Shown one piece after another: positions 48,601 to 59,008 of a stretch of 64,000 nucleotides of DNA (position 1 is its first letter; each line of letters opens with the position of its first letter). The notes beneath the pieces were generated by a model that was not told the origin of the DNA, searched no databases, and was given only the letters and a program-made list of their open reading frames with translations. Where the stretch lies: positions 3,476,096 to 3,540,095 of the forward strand of contig OX345648.1 in assembly GCA_947044365.1 (NCBI GenBank), written 5' to 3'. The stretch comes from Petrosia ficiformis. Lineage: Eukaryota > Porifera > Demospongiae > Haplosclerida > Petrosiidae. Both the position numbers and the translations under genes were made by a program.

Positions 48601-51230
48601 CTACACGTGATCTAACGTGACATAAAAAGCAAAGCAACCTGCACTCCTTTTTCACTCCACCTGCCTCCAGCGAAATCACCTCCAGTGATGATAGAAAGGA
48701 AGAATCAAATCCTTCCACAGATGAAGAGCCCGAAGTGGAGACAGAAGAGCAGCTAGTCGACAATAATCCAAAACGAAAAAAGCATACAAGTGAAGACGAT
48801 GAGATTCCTTCAGATTTAGCTACAACAAAAAATCATTCGCCCTGTCAGCCTAAACTGACACAGTTTCCTTCGCATATCATAGCAGGTAAACAAAGATCAT
48901 TTAGTTCATCCTGGTACAGTTATAGTTGGCTTGAATATTCAGTTCAACAAGACGCCTGTTTTTGCTTTCCATGCCGTATGTTTTATGTTGAAGAAAGAAA
49001 TTCAAAAGATAAATTTCATCATTAATCATTTCGTTTAGTTCTGTTGAACACTACTACTAGTATTTTTCTCCCGAATTCTGTTCCCGAGTGCAATTTCAAT
49101 CAATGTAAGGACACGTTTTGCATGCCGATTTTCCCTTTCTAGGCCCGGGTATCAATTGGGGTCTGGCTATGCCACTGCCGCTGTATAGGAAAGAATATAG
49201 AATTTCAACTAAATACCGGTATACCGCCCACCCCTATTTCAAAGCAGGAGCAGATATTGGCCGTGTTATTGTGTACTACAAACTGACACACTCATTGGTG
49301 ACCCGTGACCATGGGTTATTTTGCACGTTAATTTGCATATGCACAAAACAGTTAAATATAGGCTCTTTTTCTCTATCGTCTTAAAGAGCCTGATGTACGA
49401 GGCTAGATTCACATTGCTTATTCACCATAAATCATTGAAAGCACCCCTTCAAGTGCATTACAGAAACCAGTTGAAACTAGCTAGCTAATGTCATCTGTTG
49501 TCATGTTTGTGTACATGTATAATGTGTATGACAAATAAAAATGTTTATTTAGGACACTATATAGTGGTAATGTGAGATTGATCAAACATATCATATTTCA
49601 ATTTTGGCTTCAAAAAATTTATATTGTGTAGCTTCTGTTTTGAGAAGTCATGTATGGGTAATTACATGTACTATAATTTGAATACATGATTATTATATTA
49701 TGATGCTAGTAACCTCAAACAGGACACAAACTAAATTTAAAATGCTTTGTTTGTGTCATTTCTTCTAAATGTACAGAAATCTTTAGACAAGGTGAAGATA
49801 AGCCAATGTGTTTCGTATGCATGAGGGACAAGTAGCTTGTTTGAATTATGTCAAATAAAATGTTACTAATACATAATAAATAAGTTATGTCACCATTGTA
49901 ATATATACATAAATTGACAAATGCTCTCTGTAGAATATTAATGAAATTATTTGTAGCAGTTTTTTTGGTCTGCTGTCCTCTCCAGAATGAAACTATTCGT
50001 CAGAAAAATTCACTGACAAGTAGCTCATTTCCTTATTTACTGTATCCATATGTTCAATATGCAATGAAGGGTTTCAATTCACATTCTCTTTACATAGGTG
50101 GTTACATAATTATCAATACACTACAGAATCCAGCTAATTATTATTCATAAATACTTTCACATCATAGGAGGTCATCGTCTTGAAGGAGGTCAGAGTACAC
50201 CAGCTATGGATATACTAGATAAGGCTGGTGAGGACACCAATACTAAGAATCCCTTATTACCAGAGTCAGCTCAAGAGTTCAGAGCTATGCTAGATATAGT
50301 TATGTATGATCCTCAACGATTTACATTTCATGATCATATGCTTGATGCTATTGTCAAAGTACAGAGTAGACACTATCCTTATATCAGAAGAGGTGAGATA
50401 ATATGATGTACAGTAGCTATGACGTAATTGTGTAGTGTATAGCAGATAAATGACGTCTCAAAAGTTACGAGCACATAAGATTAATGGCAAATGTACGTTT
50501 CATGTGTATACTATGTGCAAAAATGGCTACCCACACATTCAAAAACATACACAACTGAAGACAGGATAAGACAAGTTCCTAGTAGTAGTGTCCTGACACT
50601 ACATATTAACTAATAAATTCCTATATTATACTAACTGCGAATTCCTTTGTTATGTAAATGTTAAATTAAGTAAATATTTACAAAGATGTTGAGCACTGTA
50701 GAGCTACTACAATGTCATGTGTTTCTACTTGCCATTATGTAGTTAATGATAATGTATTAGTAACTTAATAACTGCATGTAATATCTAATATATTTCATGA
50801 TTGTGAGTGCCATCTTTAATTTCATCATATTTTAGTGTTATCAGATGTGATTAATGGCGGCGAAACTGCTGAAGAAATCACAAGAAGAACTACAAACACT
50901 GACATACCTTGTCTCGTAATATGGGGAAGAGATGATAAGGTTAATATCATACCATTAGTTCATCTTTTGTCACTAAATGCCCTTCTCTTGTTAGTAATGG
51001 GATACACCATTAGTTGAAACATACAAATAAAATTTGTCAAGTATTATATTTTATCAGTTATTATTTTACAGATCTGTCATCCTTCTGGAGCAAAACTTGC
51101 CAAGAAACTTAAACCTCAAACTAAAGTGATATTATTAAATGAATGTGGTCATTGTATATCGGTTGATAGACCAGGAAAGACTGCTCGATTTATAACTCGA
51201 TTTATAAATAAGCAATCCTGTGTTTTATAG
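45652..51230 (+). CDS. ABHD6: ABHD6-like monoacylglycerol lipase, six exons
   Basis: Serine hydrolase predicted to cleave monoacylglycerols at membranes. Exons: 45652-45776, 46454-46736, 47507-47633, 50168-50392, 50836-50939, 51072-51230, joining in phase to 341 codons (340 aa; human ABHD6 is 337). Residues 1-40 are a hydrophobic anchor (LLVGIFFWPFAVPFGALLGL). The alpha/beta-hydrolase core shows VFVHGMSSQKLSW, AIDLPGHGKSS, and the nucleophile elbow GESIG with Ser152. The inferred acid is Asp287 in IWGRDDK, and the base is His315 in NECGHCIS. All three catalytic residues are present, so the gene looks functional. Intron 3 (2.5 kb) holds nested hAT elements. The start ATG is the first in the exon and is followed at once by the anchor. 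Confidence 0.93.
46025..46240. repeat. Dispersed MITE-like repeat, copy 2
   Basis: Matches 29090-29290 (AAACATCTGGACAAAACAAT, GACTAATAATTACCTCACT). Inverted ends carry CTGGACAAAA / TTTTGTCTGG. It is intronic in the ABHD6-like gene. Confidence 0.65.
48451..49177 (+). mobile_element. Inner hAT element nested in the outer one
   Basis: Left end AGTGACGTAGCTAC and right end (inverted) CAGTGGCATAGCCAGACCCC. Flanking octamers CCGCAGTA (48443-48450) and CCGCTGTA (49178-49185) match at 7 of 8 positions. Same terminal family as 40495-41180. It carries a truncated transposase N-terminus. It must be younger than the outer element. Confidence 0.8.
48670..49025 (+). pseudogene. hAT transposase N-terminal zinc-finger remnant
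   Basis: The open stretch has no ATG; it runs through an acidic/serine-rich part, a basic PKRKK, and then QPKLTQFPSHIIAGKQRSFS and DACFCFPCRMF. The last part is the start of the TTF/BED-like zinc finger of ZMYM1-like hAT transposases. It ends at a stop after about 95 residues; the catalytic region is deleted. Confidence 0.75.
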
Positions 51231-51234
51231 CCAA

Positions 51235-51306
51235 CAAGAAATCTCATGTACTAAAGCTACAACATCATAGCAAGAAATCTCATGTACTAAAGCTACAACA
51301 TCATAG
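51235..51306. repeat. Exact 36-bp tandem duplication after ABHD6
   Basis: Two adjacent identical units (51235-51270 and 51271-51306) beginning CAAGAAATCTCATGTACTAA, right after the ABHD6 stop codon and so in its 3' UTR. A recent slippage or duplication event. Confidence 0.95.
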
Positions 51307-51561
51307 TATAGTTGTATAGTTTATCACACTTGCTTCAATTTTATATTACGTTTAAGTTTTTCCGTCAATATTAGATTTTTATTTCAAAATAATTGATAAT
51401 AATAATTATTAAAAGTTAATAATTAAACTTATAGTTAATTAATTGCATAATTAAGGGGTGCTTCTTCATGTAGCATTACATCATACAGTAGCTGTTTAGT
51501 TACTATAAATAGTGGGTGGGTGTGGTTTTGTTACTATTTATAGTGGTGACTACTGCATGCA

Positions 51562-51673
51562 ACTTCAAACCTAGCTGTTTATAACTCTCAAACCTGCAAT
51601 AATGCTAGTAGCTCCCTATTTATACAGGGCATTGTTGCAGGTTTGAGAGAGTTATAAACAGCTAGGTTTGAAG
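51562..51673. repeat. Long hairpin between ABHD6 and MTO1
   Basis: Arms of about 39 bp: CTTCAAACCTAGCTGTTTAT on the left, ATAAACAGCTAGGTTTGAAG on the right, with one small bulge, around a loop of about 33 bases. It lies between two convergent genes, where it might mark both transcript ends or be a foldback MITE. Confidence 0.85.
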
Positions 51674-51724
51674 CTAGATTTGGTATTAGTACAATCCTAT
51701 GTAACACACCTCTGCCATCAAAAA

Positions 51725-51785
51725 GTCCTGTAGCTCAGATGATAAGAGTACCTAAGAAGGCCCTGGATTCAATCCCTAGTCTGAT
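51725..51785 (+). repeat. tRNA-derived SINE-like segment
   Basis: TAGCTCAGATGATAAGAGT looks like an A box, and GGATTCAATCCC like a B box 21 bases downstream, as in a tRNA head. The stems do not complete a tRNA, so this is more likely a SINE head or decayed tRNA pseudogene. Confidence 0.5.
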
Positions 51786-51863
51786 GCCTGCATATTATAA
51801 TTATTATAAATTTTAATAATTATATTAATACAGTGATTTATGAGTTGATAATTATATTCATAG

Positions 51864-54800
51864 TTAACTGAAACTACTGTGTTTGTTTCTTTTGATGTAA
51901 TGTATTAGATATACTAAGGCAGCGGGTGTTATCCCTGATACTCTACTGGCTGCACCAATCTGTATGAAATAGGACAATAGTTTAATTATTTAGAAATAAA
52001 TATCATGTATAATTATTATTCTATGACTCAGATTGTTGGTTTAATTATCATGTGACTTGCTCATGATTTCATTTGTCAAATGTGCAAATTATTATCAGGT
52101 GATTACACTTTAAACTTATCATATGACTTATTCATATCATGTGACTTTTCATATCATGTGACTTATTTCTTACAGTAACATCACCTGATAATGTACATAA
52201 CCATATAAGGAATTGTTTTGTATAACTATTCTTAACACATTTCCTTATGAAAATGATTGTAATATTCAGATACAGTTTTTGATGTTAAGAACTTAAAGCA
52301 TTTATGGGGCCTACCATTGGAAACAGCTTGAGCCAATTATCAAAGTATGAATATTATTAATGACAATAATTATAAACTATACAGCAACAAAATTAATAAG
52401 AAGCTCTTTGGTCCAACGGTATTCCATATGAGCTTATACATGCATAAACATATTGGGCTACAGCTAACGATAGTTGAGATTTTGGGAAGTTGACATTGTA
52501 GACTGAACCCAAAAGGAAACAGTGTAGCTAAGCTATGCATTAAACACTTAAAGGATATATACATGTATGAGAGCAAATCATGATGTGCGATAGCAATTTG
52601 AAAAAACTTCATGGCTATGGTAGCATATCTGTATGTACAGTTACCAAAATCAGCCAATGAGTTACAAAATGGGATACTGTTATTACTATCCGAGGACCTA
52701 TAATTCGTAAAATTTCTTGACACATCTGTTGGAACATGTATGTATAGGTTCCTTGACTGCACTTTAGGATCAGTTATTTTTTAATGATTGATGTTACATA
52801 GTGTAAGCATGAAACATCAATCAGGCAGTGAGTGCATACTGGCAGGGGTGGATTTAGGATTGGAGATTGTAGAGAGGTGTGGGGGCATGCTGTAGGGTCT
52901 GGTTGTAGGGGGGTCTGGGAGGCATGCCCCCAAGAAAAATTATGATTTTGGACCCCTAAAAATGGCAATATAGTGCACTCTGGGAGTTATTATTGTCATA
53001 CCAGCTCTTTAATATATAAATTACATATACTATGTATTCAAAATACTACTTGATACTATAAGTATATTAATGAATACTAGAACTGGAAGTAATTCTAGCT
53101 GTGGAATTTAGGGGGTCGTGCACCGGCTCTGCACCCCCCTGGATTCAGCACTGCAGTACTGCTGGGATACTATCCATGAGTGAGATATTCAAATAGAAAG
53201 GTGTGATAATTATATTAATTACTGCATAGACATACTCAGCTGTGGTAAGAATGACACATAATTCACTCATTGACAAATTTTACGTACCATTGGAATATTC
53301 ACGAATTTAAATATTCACTAATTAGTGTACTCTGCCCCTGTTTATATTGTTAATTAATTATCTTTATTGTCGCAAATGTCGTTATTTTCACCAAATTTGG
53401 GAAATTTTTTTTTGCATGATTTTTCTGGCACACGGTAATAGTGTAGTTATTATCATTATCATAATTATTATTACTAAACTACTAAAGTAATATTTTGTTC
53501 TTGTATTAGTAGAAGCAACATTTATTGATCAGTAGTTAAGACAAATAAAGAGTCGCTATGAAATGTTACAAATTATGGAATATACATCAGTTAGAATATA
53601 GGCTCATTGACTACACTTTGGAGTCATAATCATTATTTCTAGCACAAAGTTTGCATAAAGTAGGTTTCATCTGATCAGCTATTTAATATTAGGGTTACTG
53701 ACATGGTTCTTGCCAGGAAAACTAATTAATTATTCATGATTTGGTGTGGTCAACTTTCCCGATGTGTTTTGCTTAGTCAAAATATCATCTCTGCTGGAGT
53801 GGTTGAAGTGTCATTCTCAAGAGTTAAAGACCACGAAACCTCTTATATAAAGAGGCTTACTGACATAATATGTGTACACAAATAGTTTCACAATAATACA
53901 TTTAATTTTCATAGATACTATTGGACTTACTGTAGTAGGTTTTGTAGCTAAGAGCTTTTCTTTGCATTCAGTTGAGAGATAAGGAAGTCTAAATGATGAT
54001 ATATATATGTAATGTTACTCTAGATTCTATACTACAGTTATAGTTTGCTGTTTCATCTCTACCCATGCTTTCTAACGGGTGGACATCTGGCACAGCTAGT
54101 AAATTTTCTTGGCACTGGAAACCACACACAGAAAGAGTTTGTGCCGGCTAATAGTATTATAACCACAAAGGCAAATGGGAGCAAGCTTTCTACCTAACAC
54201 TCAACAATTCTGTAACTCACTAAGGTATTATCGAACATAGACACTAATTTTATTTGAGACCTAGGAGCCTATATCAAACCAGTCTAATGTAATTCAAGAG
54301 TTCTCTCATGGAAGGGACATTGTGCTACTACTAGCATTCCAGTATGATGACGAACTTCCTCTTTTGACTTCCAATATTGACTAACTGTGCCAGACATCTT
54401 TTCGCTCATTATGATAGAGAGTGTGGTACTGAGCAAGGACACTAAATAGAATGGTATCATGTTTCATTTGTCTATTCTGGTATTGTCTACTCCAGATTTG
54501 TCTTTAGTTTTCTCTAGCATTACACATACATATAATGTGTAGAGTTGACTGGCAATATCTTTGTTTAGGTATTGTTGCCACAATTATCTCAGTGTTTCAA
54601 TAATATTATTGAAACATTTTTTACATATCACACAATATAATTATAATAAATGAGTGCACTAAAGTGCAGAACCCTCGCTAGCTATTGCTAAAACAGCATG
54701 GCTTTAGAACAACTTTGCCTAAGTAACCTATTGCAACAGCCAGGAACACACCATTCGTATCAACACTATGAAGTCAGTACTACATCATGAATATGCAAAT

Positions 54801-57544
54801 TATGGGGATAGCATGGCCATCAGGTCTCTTGAAAACTAGCGAATTTCTGGACAAAACTTCACAAATAGCTGTATAAAAACTCGTTAGGACGACAGACAAA
54901 ATCCAAGAAACAAAGCTTCAAAGAGACAAAAGTTAGTGTTTCAGTGTTTACTGCTGACATCAGCAAAAACGATAAAATTTCAAGATGCCGACAGATCGAC
55001 GAGTATTTACACGGCTGTTTCTCTGCAACAAGACGAGTTCAGAACAAATCATAAAATTACATAGGCGTGACTGAGTAACAATGTCGACAGGTGAAAAAAG
55101 CCTATTTTTCGACTTTGCACGACTGTATCTTTTCCATCGAAAGGTTTTCTTGCAAATTGCTTGAATCTCGCAGTAGACCTAGTGTGCTCTTTCTGTCGCA
55201 GTGACCAAGAATCTTCAAAAGTAAGCCATTGCAAAGATTAGTGGGAACACACAAACACACACACAAACCGATTACTATAACCCTCTGCCTACGCGCTCGG
55301 GTTAATAATAGAAGAGTTTTCATAATTAATCCAGCAGTGGAATGCTTGCAGGCTTGCTAGCTGAAATTCATCAGGTTTTTGGTAACTAATAGAACAATTT
55401 TTGTCTTATAAAAGAGGTGCAGAACAATATTATATTTTAATACCATATTATAATTATACATATTTTGGAATATGCAAGATAAATAATTATATTCATGACA
55501 TTCATTGACAAAATGTTTGTTTAGATATTTATATACAGTGACTTACTCATTATATGGTATGTTAGTAGGAAGTTTCAAAGACTCTGCTGTTTTCAGATCC
55601 TTGATATCTTGTTTTTGACGTTCTAACATGTCATTATATTGACCTAACAGAATGTTAAATAATAATACATGTAATAATACATGTAGATTAAAATAATAAT
55701 ACATGTAGATTTAAATAATAATACATGTAGATTCAAACAATAATACATGTAGATTTAAATAATAATACATGTACATACATTCAAGAGGTTCATTGGCCAC
55801 AGCTATAAACCGAACTAAGACGTATATTATTATCATGAAGGAACTGGTTTTAACCGGTTTAAGGGTGTTATTGTTACAGTTAGAGTTTAGACCTTAATCT
55901 AATGGGTGCATCCTGGAATTAATGTCATATTGGAAATTTGCCTAAATATGTACATGTATACGTATATACACAAATAATTTATGTATTTCAATTACCTATT
56001 ATTGTTAGTCTTTGACACACTACTTTATCAGCAATTAAGTCACTAAATGTTTCAGGATAATGTTGAGCCAGAGTCTCCAATGTAACATCATTATGAGCTA
56101 GCATATCTAAACCACTGTGAATAAATACAGCATTGCAGGTCATTAAAAATATATCAGGATATTAGGAAAAACAAGTGTATATAGAGAAAAAAGTATCCCT
56201 ATGACTGCTTTATGGTGTCCAGCATTCAGTAATCATGGCTGACTTTATGATGCCTGAAACACATCAGCCTATTATTCTTATTATTTTGATTATCTACTCT
56301 GTTTACCTTTTAAAGAACGTTGTAGAACTTTAGGAATATATTTCAGGTAGAATAGCTGGCTATTAGTTCCAGTTTCTACGTAAGCCACACAGCTTTCTTT
56401 CTGCTGGTCTGTAGAGATTGAACCCCCGGGAATCATGCAACTTCCTTAACTACGTATACAACGCATACTCGCGCAAGTGACACAAACATATATAGTTCGA
56501 ACCCGTGGGAAAGCAATCATAGGGATGGCCCTACGGGCCATAACAAAAATACATCTACAATATTATTATAATTGAATAAGTAGTCCATAATAGGGTATAA
56601 TTGTTTTAGAGAAGATTTTTATGTACTACAAGGTAATCTCCTCACAGGTTTAAACGGGGAGCCCATAATGACGCTTCTGGTCAATGCCATTATGGGCTCC
56701 TGGTTTAAACTATATATATATATAATTATTTGTATATATAATTATATGTGCCTCGTTGTGTATGTAGTTAAGGAAGATGTCATTCTTAGTCAATTAGTGG
56801 GCAAGACATGCAAATGAAACATGTTCTTGAGCTACAATACAGTCTACAGACCAGCAAGAGAAAGCAGCTTGTAGAAACTACAACTAATAGTTGTTATTGT
56901 TGAAAATTATTTTACAAAAACCTTAAAATAAAATCCAGTAATTAAAATTATTATTTTTTGTTGGATTTGATCATTCAGACACAAGAAAGAATTGATTGAC
57001 AAATGATGACATCACAAAGGGGATACTTTTTTCTCCATAAATCTTGTTTCTCACTGTCTGAAACCCAACAACCTACATGTACAATCATTGCAATTATTAC
57101 ACATCTATTTTTCAGTTGCTGTTTTATTAATAGCAGTTAGATAGTTATACAAGTTACACGGCTCATGCATGCTTTACTGACACCCATCTATCGTGTAATG
57201 AGACATCTTCTTTAACTACATACACATGTACATGTGGGATCGCTGATCATAAAAAGAGGCATCGTTTACACAACTCAATTATTATTATCTTTGCAACCAC
57301 TTTCTTACGGGTATTATATCAGAACATTCTACAATGAGATATACATTACATGTACATTACATTAGTATTAAAGGTCTCGTGATTTTAGGGGGAAGGGGGC
57401 TTTGGAGCAGGTTCCAGTATATGAAATCTTGTATATGTACATGTATGTATGACTGACTATATGGCTAACCTTTTTTTAACTCCATCTTCTTTCATATTTA
57501 TCCCTAACTCTTTCTTCCAAGCATGAGGTGTAAACTGGATGCCT
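51864..57544 (-). CDS. MTO1: MTO1 C-terminal exons (mitochondrial tRNA modification)
   Basis: MTO1/MnmG partners with GTPBP3 to modify U34 of mitochondrial tRNAs. Five exons on the minus strand: 57470-57544, 55996-56114, 55547-55643, 53941-53998, 51864-51959 (stop at 51864-51866). Phases match throughout, giving about 148 residues. They follow the family C-terminus: GLDMLAHNDVTLETLAQHYP, then YNDMLERQKQDIKDLK, then LPYLSTECKEKL, then IGAASRVSGITPAAL, which is the tRNA-binding helical domain. The FAD-binding two-thirds is not found between 57545 and the window end. Either the 5' exons lie beyond 64 kb, with the TRIM and SLC15 genes nested in the intron, or this is a 5'-truncated copy. The visible exons have no stops, favouring a real gene. 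Confidence 0.85.
52843..53153. mobile_element. hAT-like MITE, about 310 bp
   Basis: Left CAGGGGTGGATTTAGGATTG and right (inverted) CAGTGCTGAATCCAGGGGGG. The flanking octamers CATACTGG and CAGTACTG match only loosely, so the target duplication is unconfirmed. It lies in the last MTO1 intron. Confidence 0.6.
55660..55785. repeat. Tandem repeat of about 23 bp with ACATGTAGATT
   Basis: About five imperfect units of AATAATACATGTAGATTTAA. It lies in an MTO1 intron about 20 bp upstream (in gene sense) of exon 55547-55643. Confidence 0.85.
56169..56542 (+). mobile_element. MITE family B, copy in an MTO1 intron
   Basis: Shares both ends with the 17.0 and 41.4 kb copies but lacks about 60 bp around the CGCGCCACGCCCATTA block. 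It is intronic in the MTO1-like gene. Confidence 0.8.
56647..56709. repeat. Strong hairpin in an MTO1 intron
   Basis: GTTTAAACGGGGAGCCCATA and TATGGGCTCCTGGTTTAAAC pair over about 23 bp around a 17-base loop. It sits between two MITE family B copies. Confidence 0.85.
56745..57060 (-). mobile_element. MITE family B, reversed decayed copy
   Basis: Begins near GTTGTGTATGTAGTTAAGGA and includes GTCAATTAGTGGGCA and a degenerate end AAAGGGGATACTTTTTTCTC. It is more diverged than the forward copy 200 bp upstream. Confidence 0.55.
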
Positions 57545-58722
57545 CTATAGGAGCATGTGTTATAGTAATTATGACATAGAATTATCACATGATACAAAGA
57601 CAAGCTCAATCTTATTGACTACTATACAAAGTGATAATTACACATTTTAATACTAATACACATGTAGTTTCTAACTACACATTAATTAACACTAACTACA
57701 ACTACCAAAACACATGGCATTATGACTTTTAGTCAACTAAACTATAACTAAATTATGGGTGTACTGTAATAAATAATCTCATAAGTACATGTGTTAAATT
57801 GGTTTAGCCATCACCATGGAAACCAGATGTGACATCATGTAAAATTAATCAAATTATTGAAATTTTATGTAATATATATACATGTAGACTATTTCTAAGT
57901 GCTGTAGAAAACACAAAGTGATAGGATGTTTTTGTTGAAGTTACAAGATATCAAAATTTTAGGTGTTTATGACTGCCTGCACTATATTCCCTTACATTGT
58001 AAAGATGAATGGGTTGTTTAGCCCTCATTTGGTTACATGAGTTTCATTTCCTCCTGACACTGTAAAAATCATTGCTGTTTACTTGTCTTGCTAAGAAATT
58101 AATGTTTACAAGTAGTAATTTATTTCTTTTGATATTCATCTGTATTGACTAGTATAAAGAGTACACTAACGTACAAGTCAAAATTAAGAATGGTAACAAA
58201 AACAGTACAATGTACATGTACTTTTAACATATACTGTCATATAGTATGGAAATCCCATAGTAATGACGTACATGAGTTGGCTCTCAAATACCTGTGGAGT
58301 ATAATGCATGTTATTTGCTATTATAAGTACAAATTCATGTACATAACTACTCTGGAATGAGCAAGTAACATCTGTTGTTTTCGTAGATGTTAGAATGGCA
58401 ATACTAATAATACACCACAGGTTGTACATACAATATTATGCTACATTATATAGCTACGTTGTATTAATATGCTTGTTAGCATTTTCCTTATTACTTTATA
58501 CTAGCAATATAGATCAAGATCAAACGAACTGTGAATTGTAAATATTAGATAGCAGGAAAACAAATCAGCATAGAGGAAAATAGAATTGCATTGAAACTCC
58601 TGTAACCAGCTGAAGGTTAAAATAACCTATTAGTTTTTACAGTATACTAGCTACAGGTAGTGTACAGCATGCATGCATCCAAGTGTTATGGGTGTGGTCA
58701 ATGTCTTCTATAATATGCTGTG
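57545..58722. other. No exon found; possible MTO1 intron or intergenic
   Basis: Searched for the next upstream MTO1 exon on the minus strand without success. The sequence is AT-rich with several ACATGTA motifs and no recognisable repeat ends. Confidence 0.4.
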
Positions 58723-58730
58723 GATATAAT

Positions 58731-58894
58731 CAGGGGTGTGGAAACTTTGAGCCAACTGCCGGACATTTTGACCTCTTTTCATCACTCTTGTCCTTCTCCC
58801 AAGATACTTTGTATACAGTTCAGTTTCAATTTACCGGACATTCACTAGATTTATCTGACAATGTCCTGCATGACTGGCTGTTTCCACACCACTG
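58731..58894. mobile_element. hAT MITE, 164 bp, with perfect 8-bp target duplication
   Basis: Ends CAGGGGTGTGGAAAC and GTTTCCACACCACTG are inverted. GATATAAT flanks both sides exactly (58723-58730 and 58895-58902). It lies about 115 bp upstream of the TRIM-NHL start codon, so it could affect that promoter. Confidence 0.88.
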
Positions 58895-59008
58895 GATATA
58901 ATTATTGACATCGATAGATTTACCATATTTGGTCACAAAACGTCGTGTATCAGCAGTCAGTTATCAAGATAGACAAGTGTTCTTTGATATAAAGTGGAGA
59001 GGTTTATA

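Larger units (their letters stand above)
47957..49236. mobile_element. Outer hAT-type element in ABHD6 intron 3
   Basis: Terminal inverted repeats TAGGGGTGGGCGGTAT and ATACCGCCCACCCCTA. The 8-bp target duplication is TTTCAAAC (47949-47956) and TTTCAAAG (49237-49244), 7 of 8 identical. The interior apart from the nested insertion is about 550 bp, AT-rich and non-coding, so this is a MITE interrupted by a second transposon. Confidence 0.85.

Noticed and set aside
51725..51785. Functional tRNA gene
   Set aside because: A- and B-box-like blocks are present but acceptor and anticodon stems cannot be formed.
54950..55330. Short ORFs around a GC-richer patch as a gene
   Set aside because: Both strands have ORFs of 30-70 codons but no recognised domain and no supporting splice structure; it lies inside the MTO1 span.
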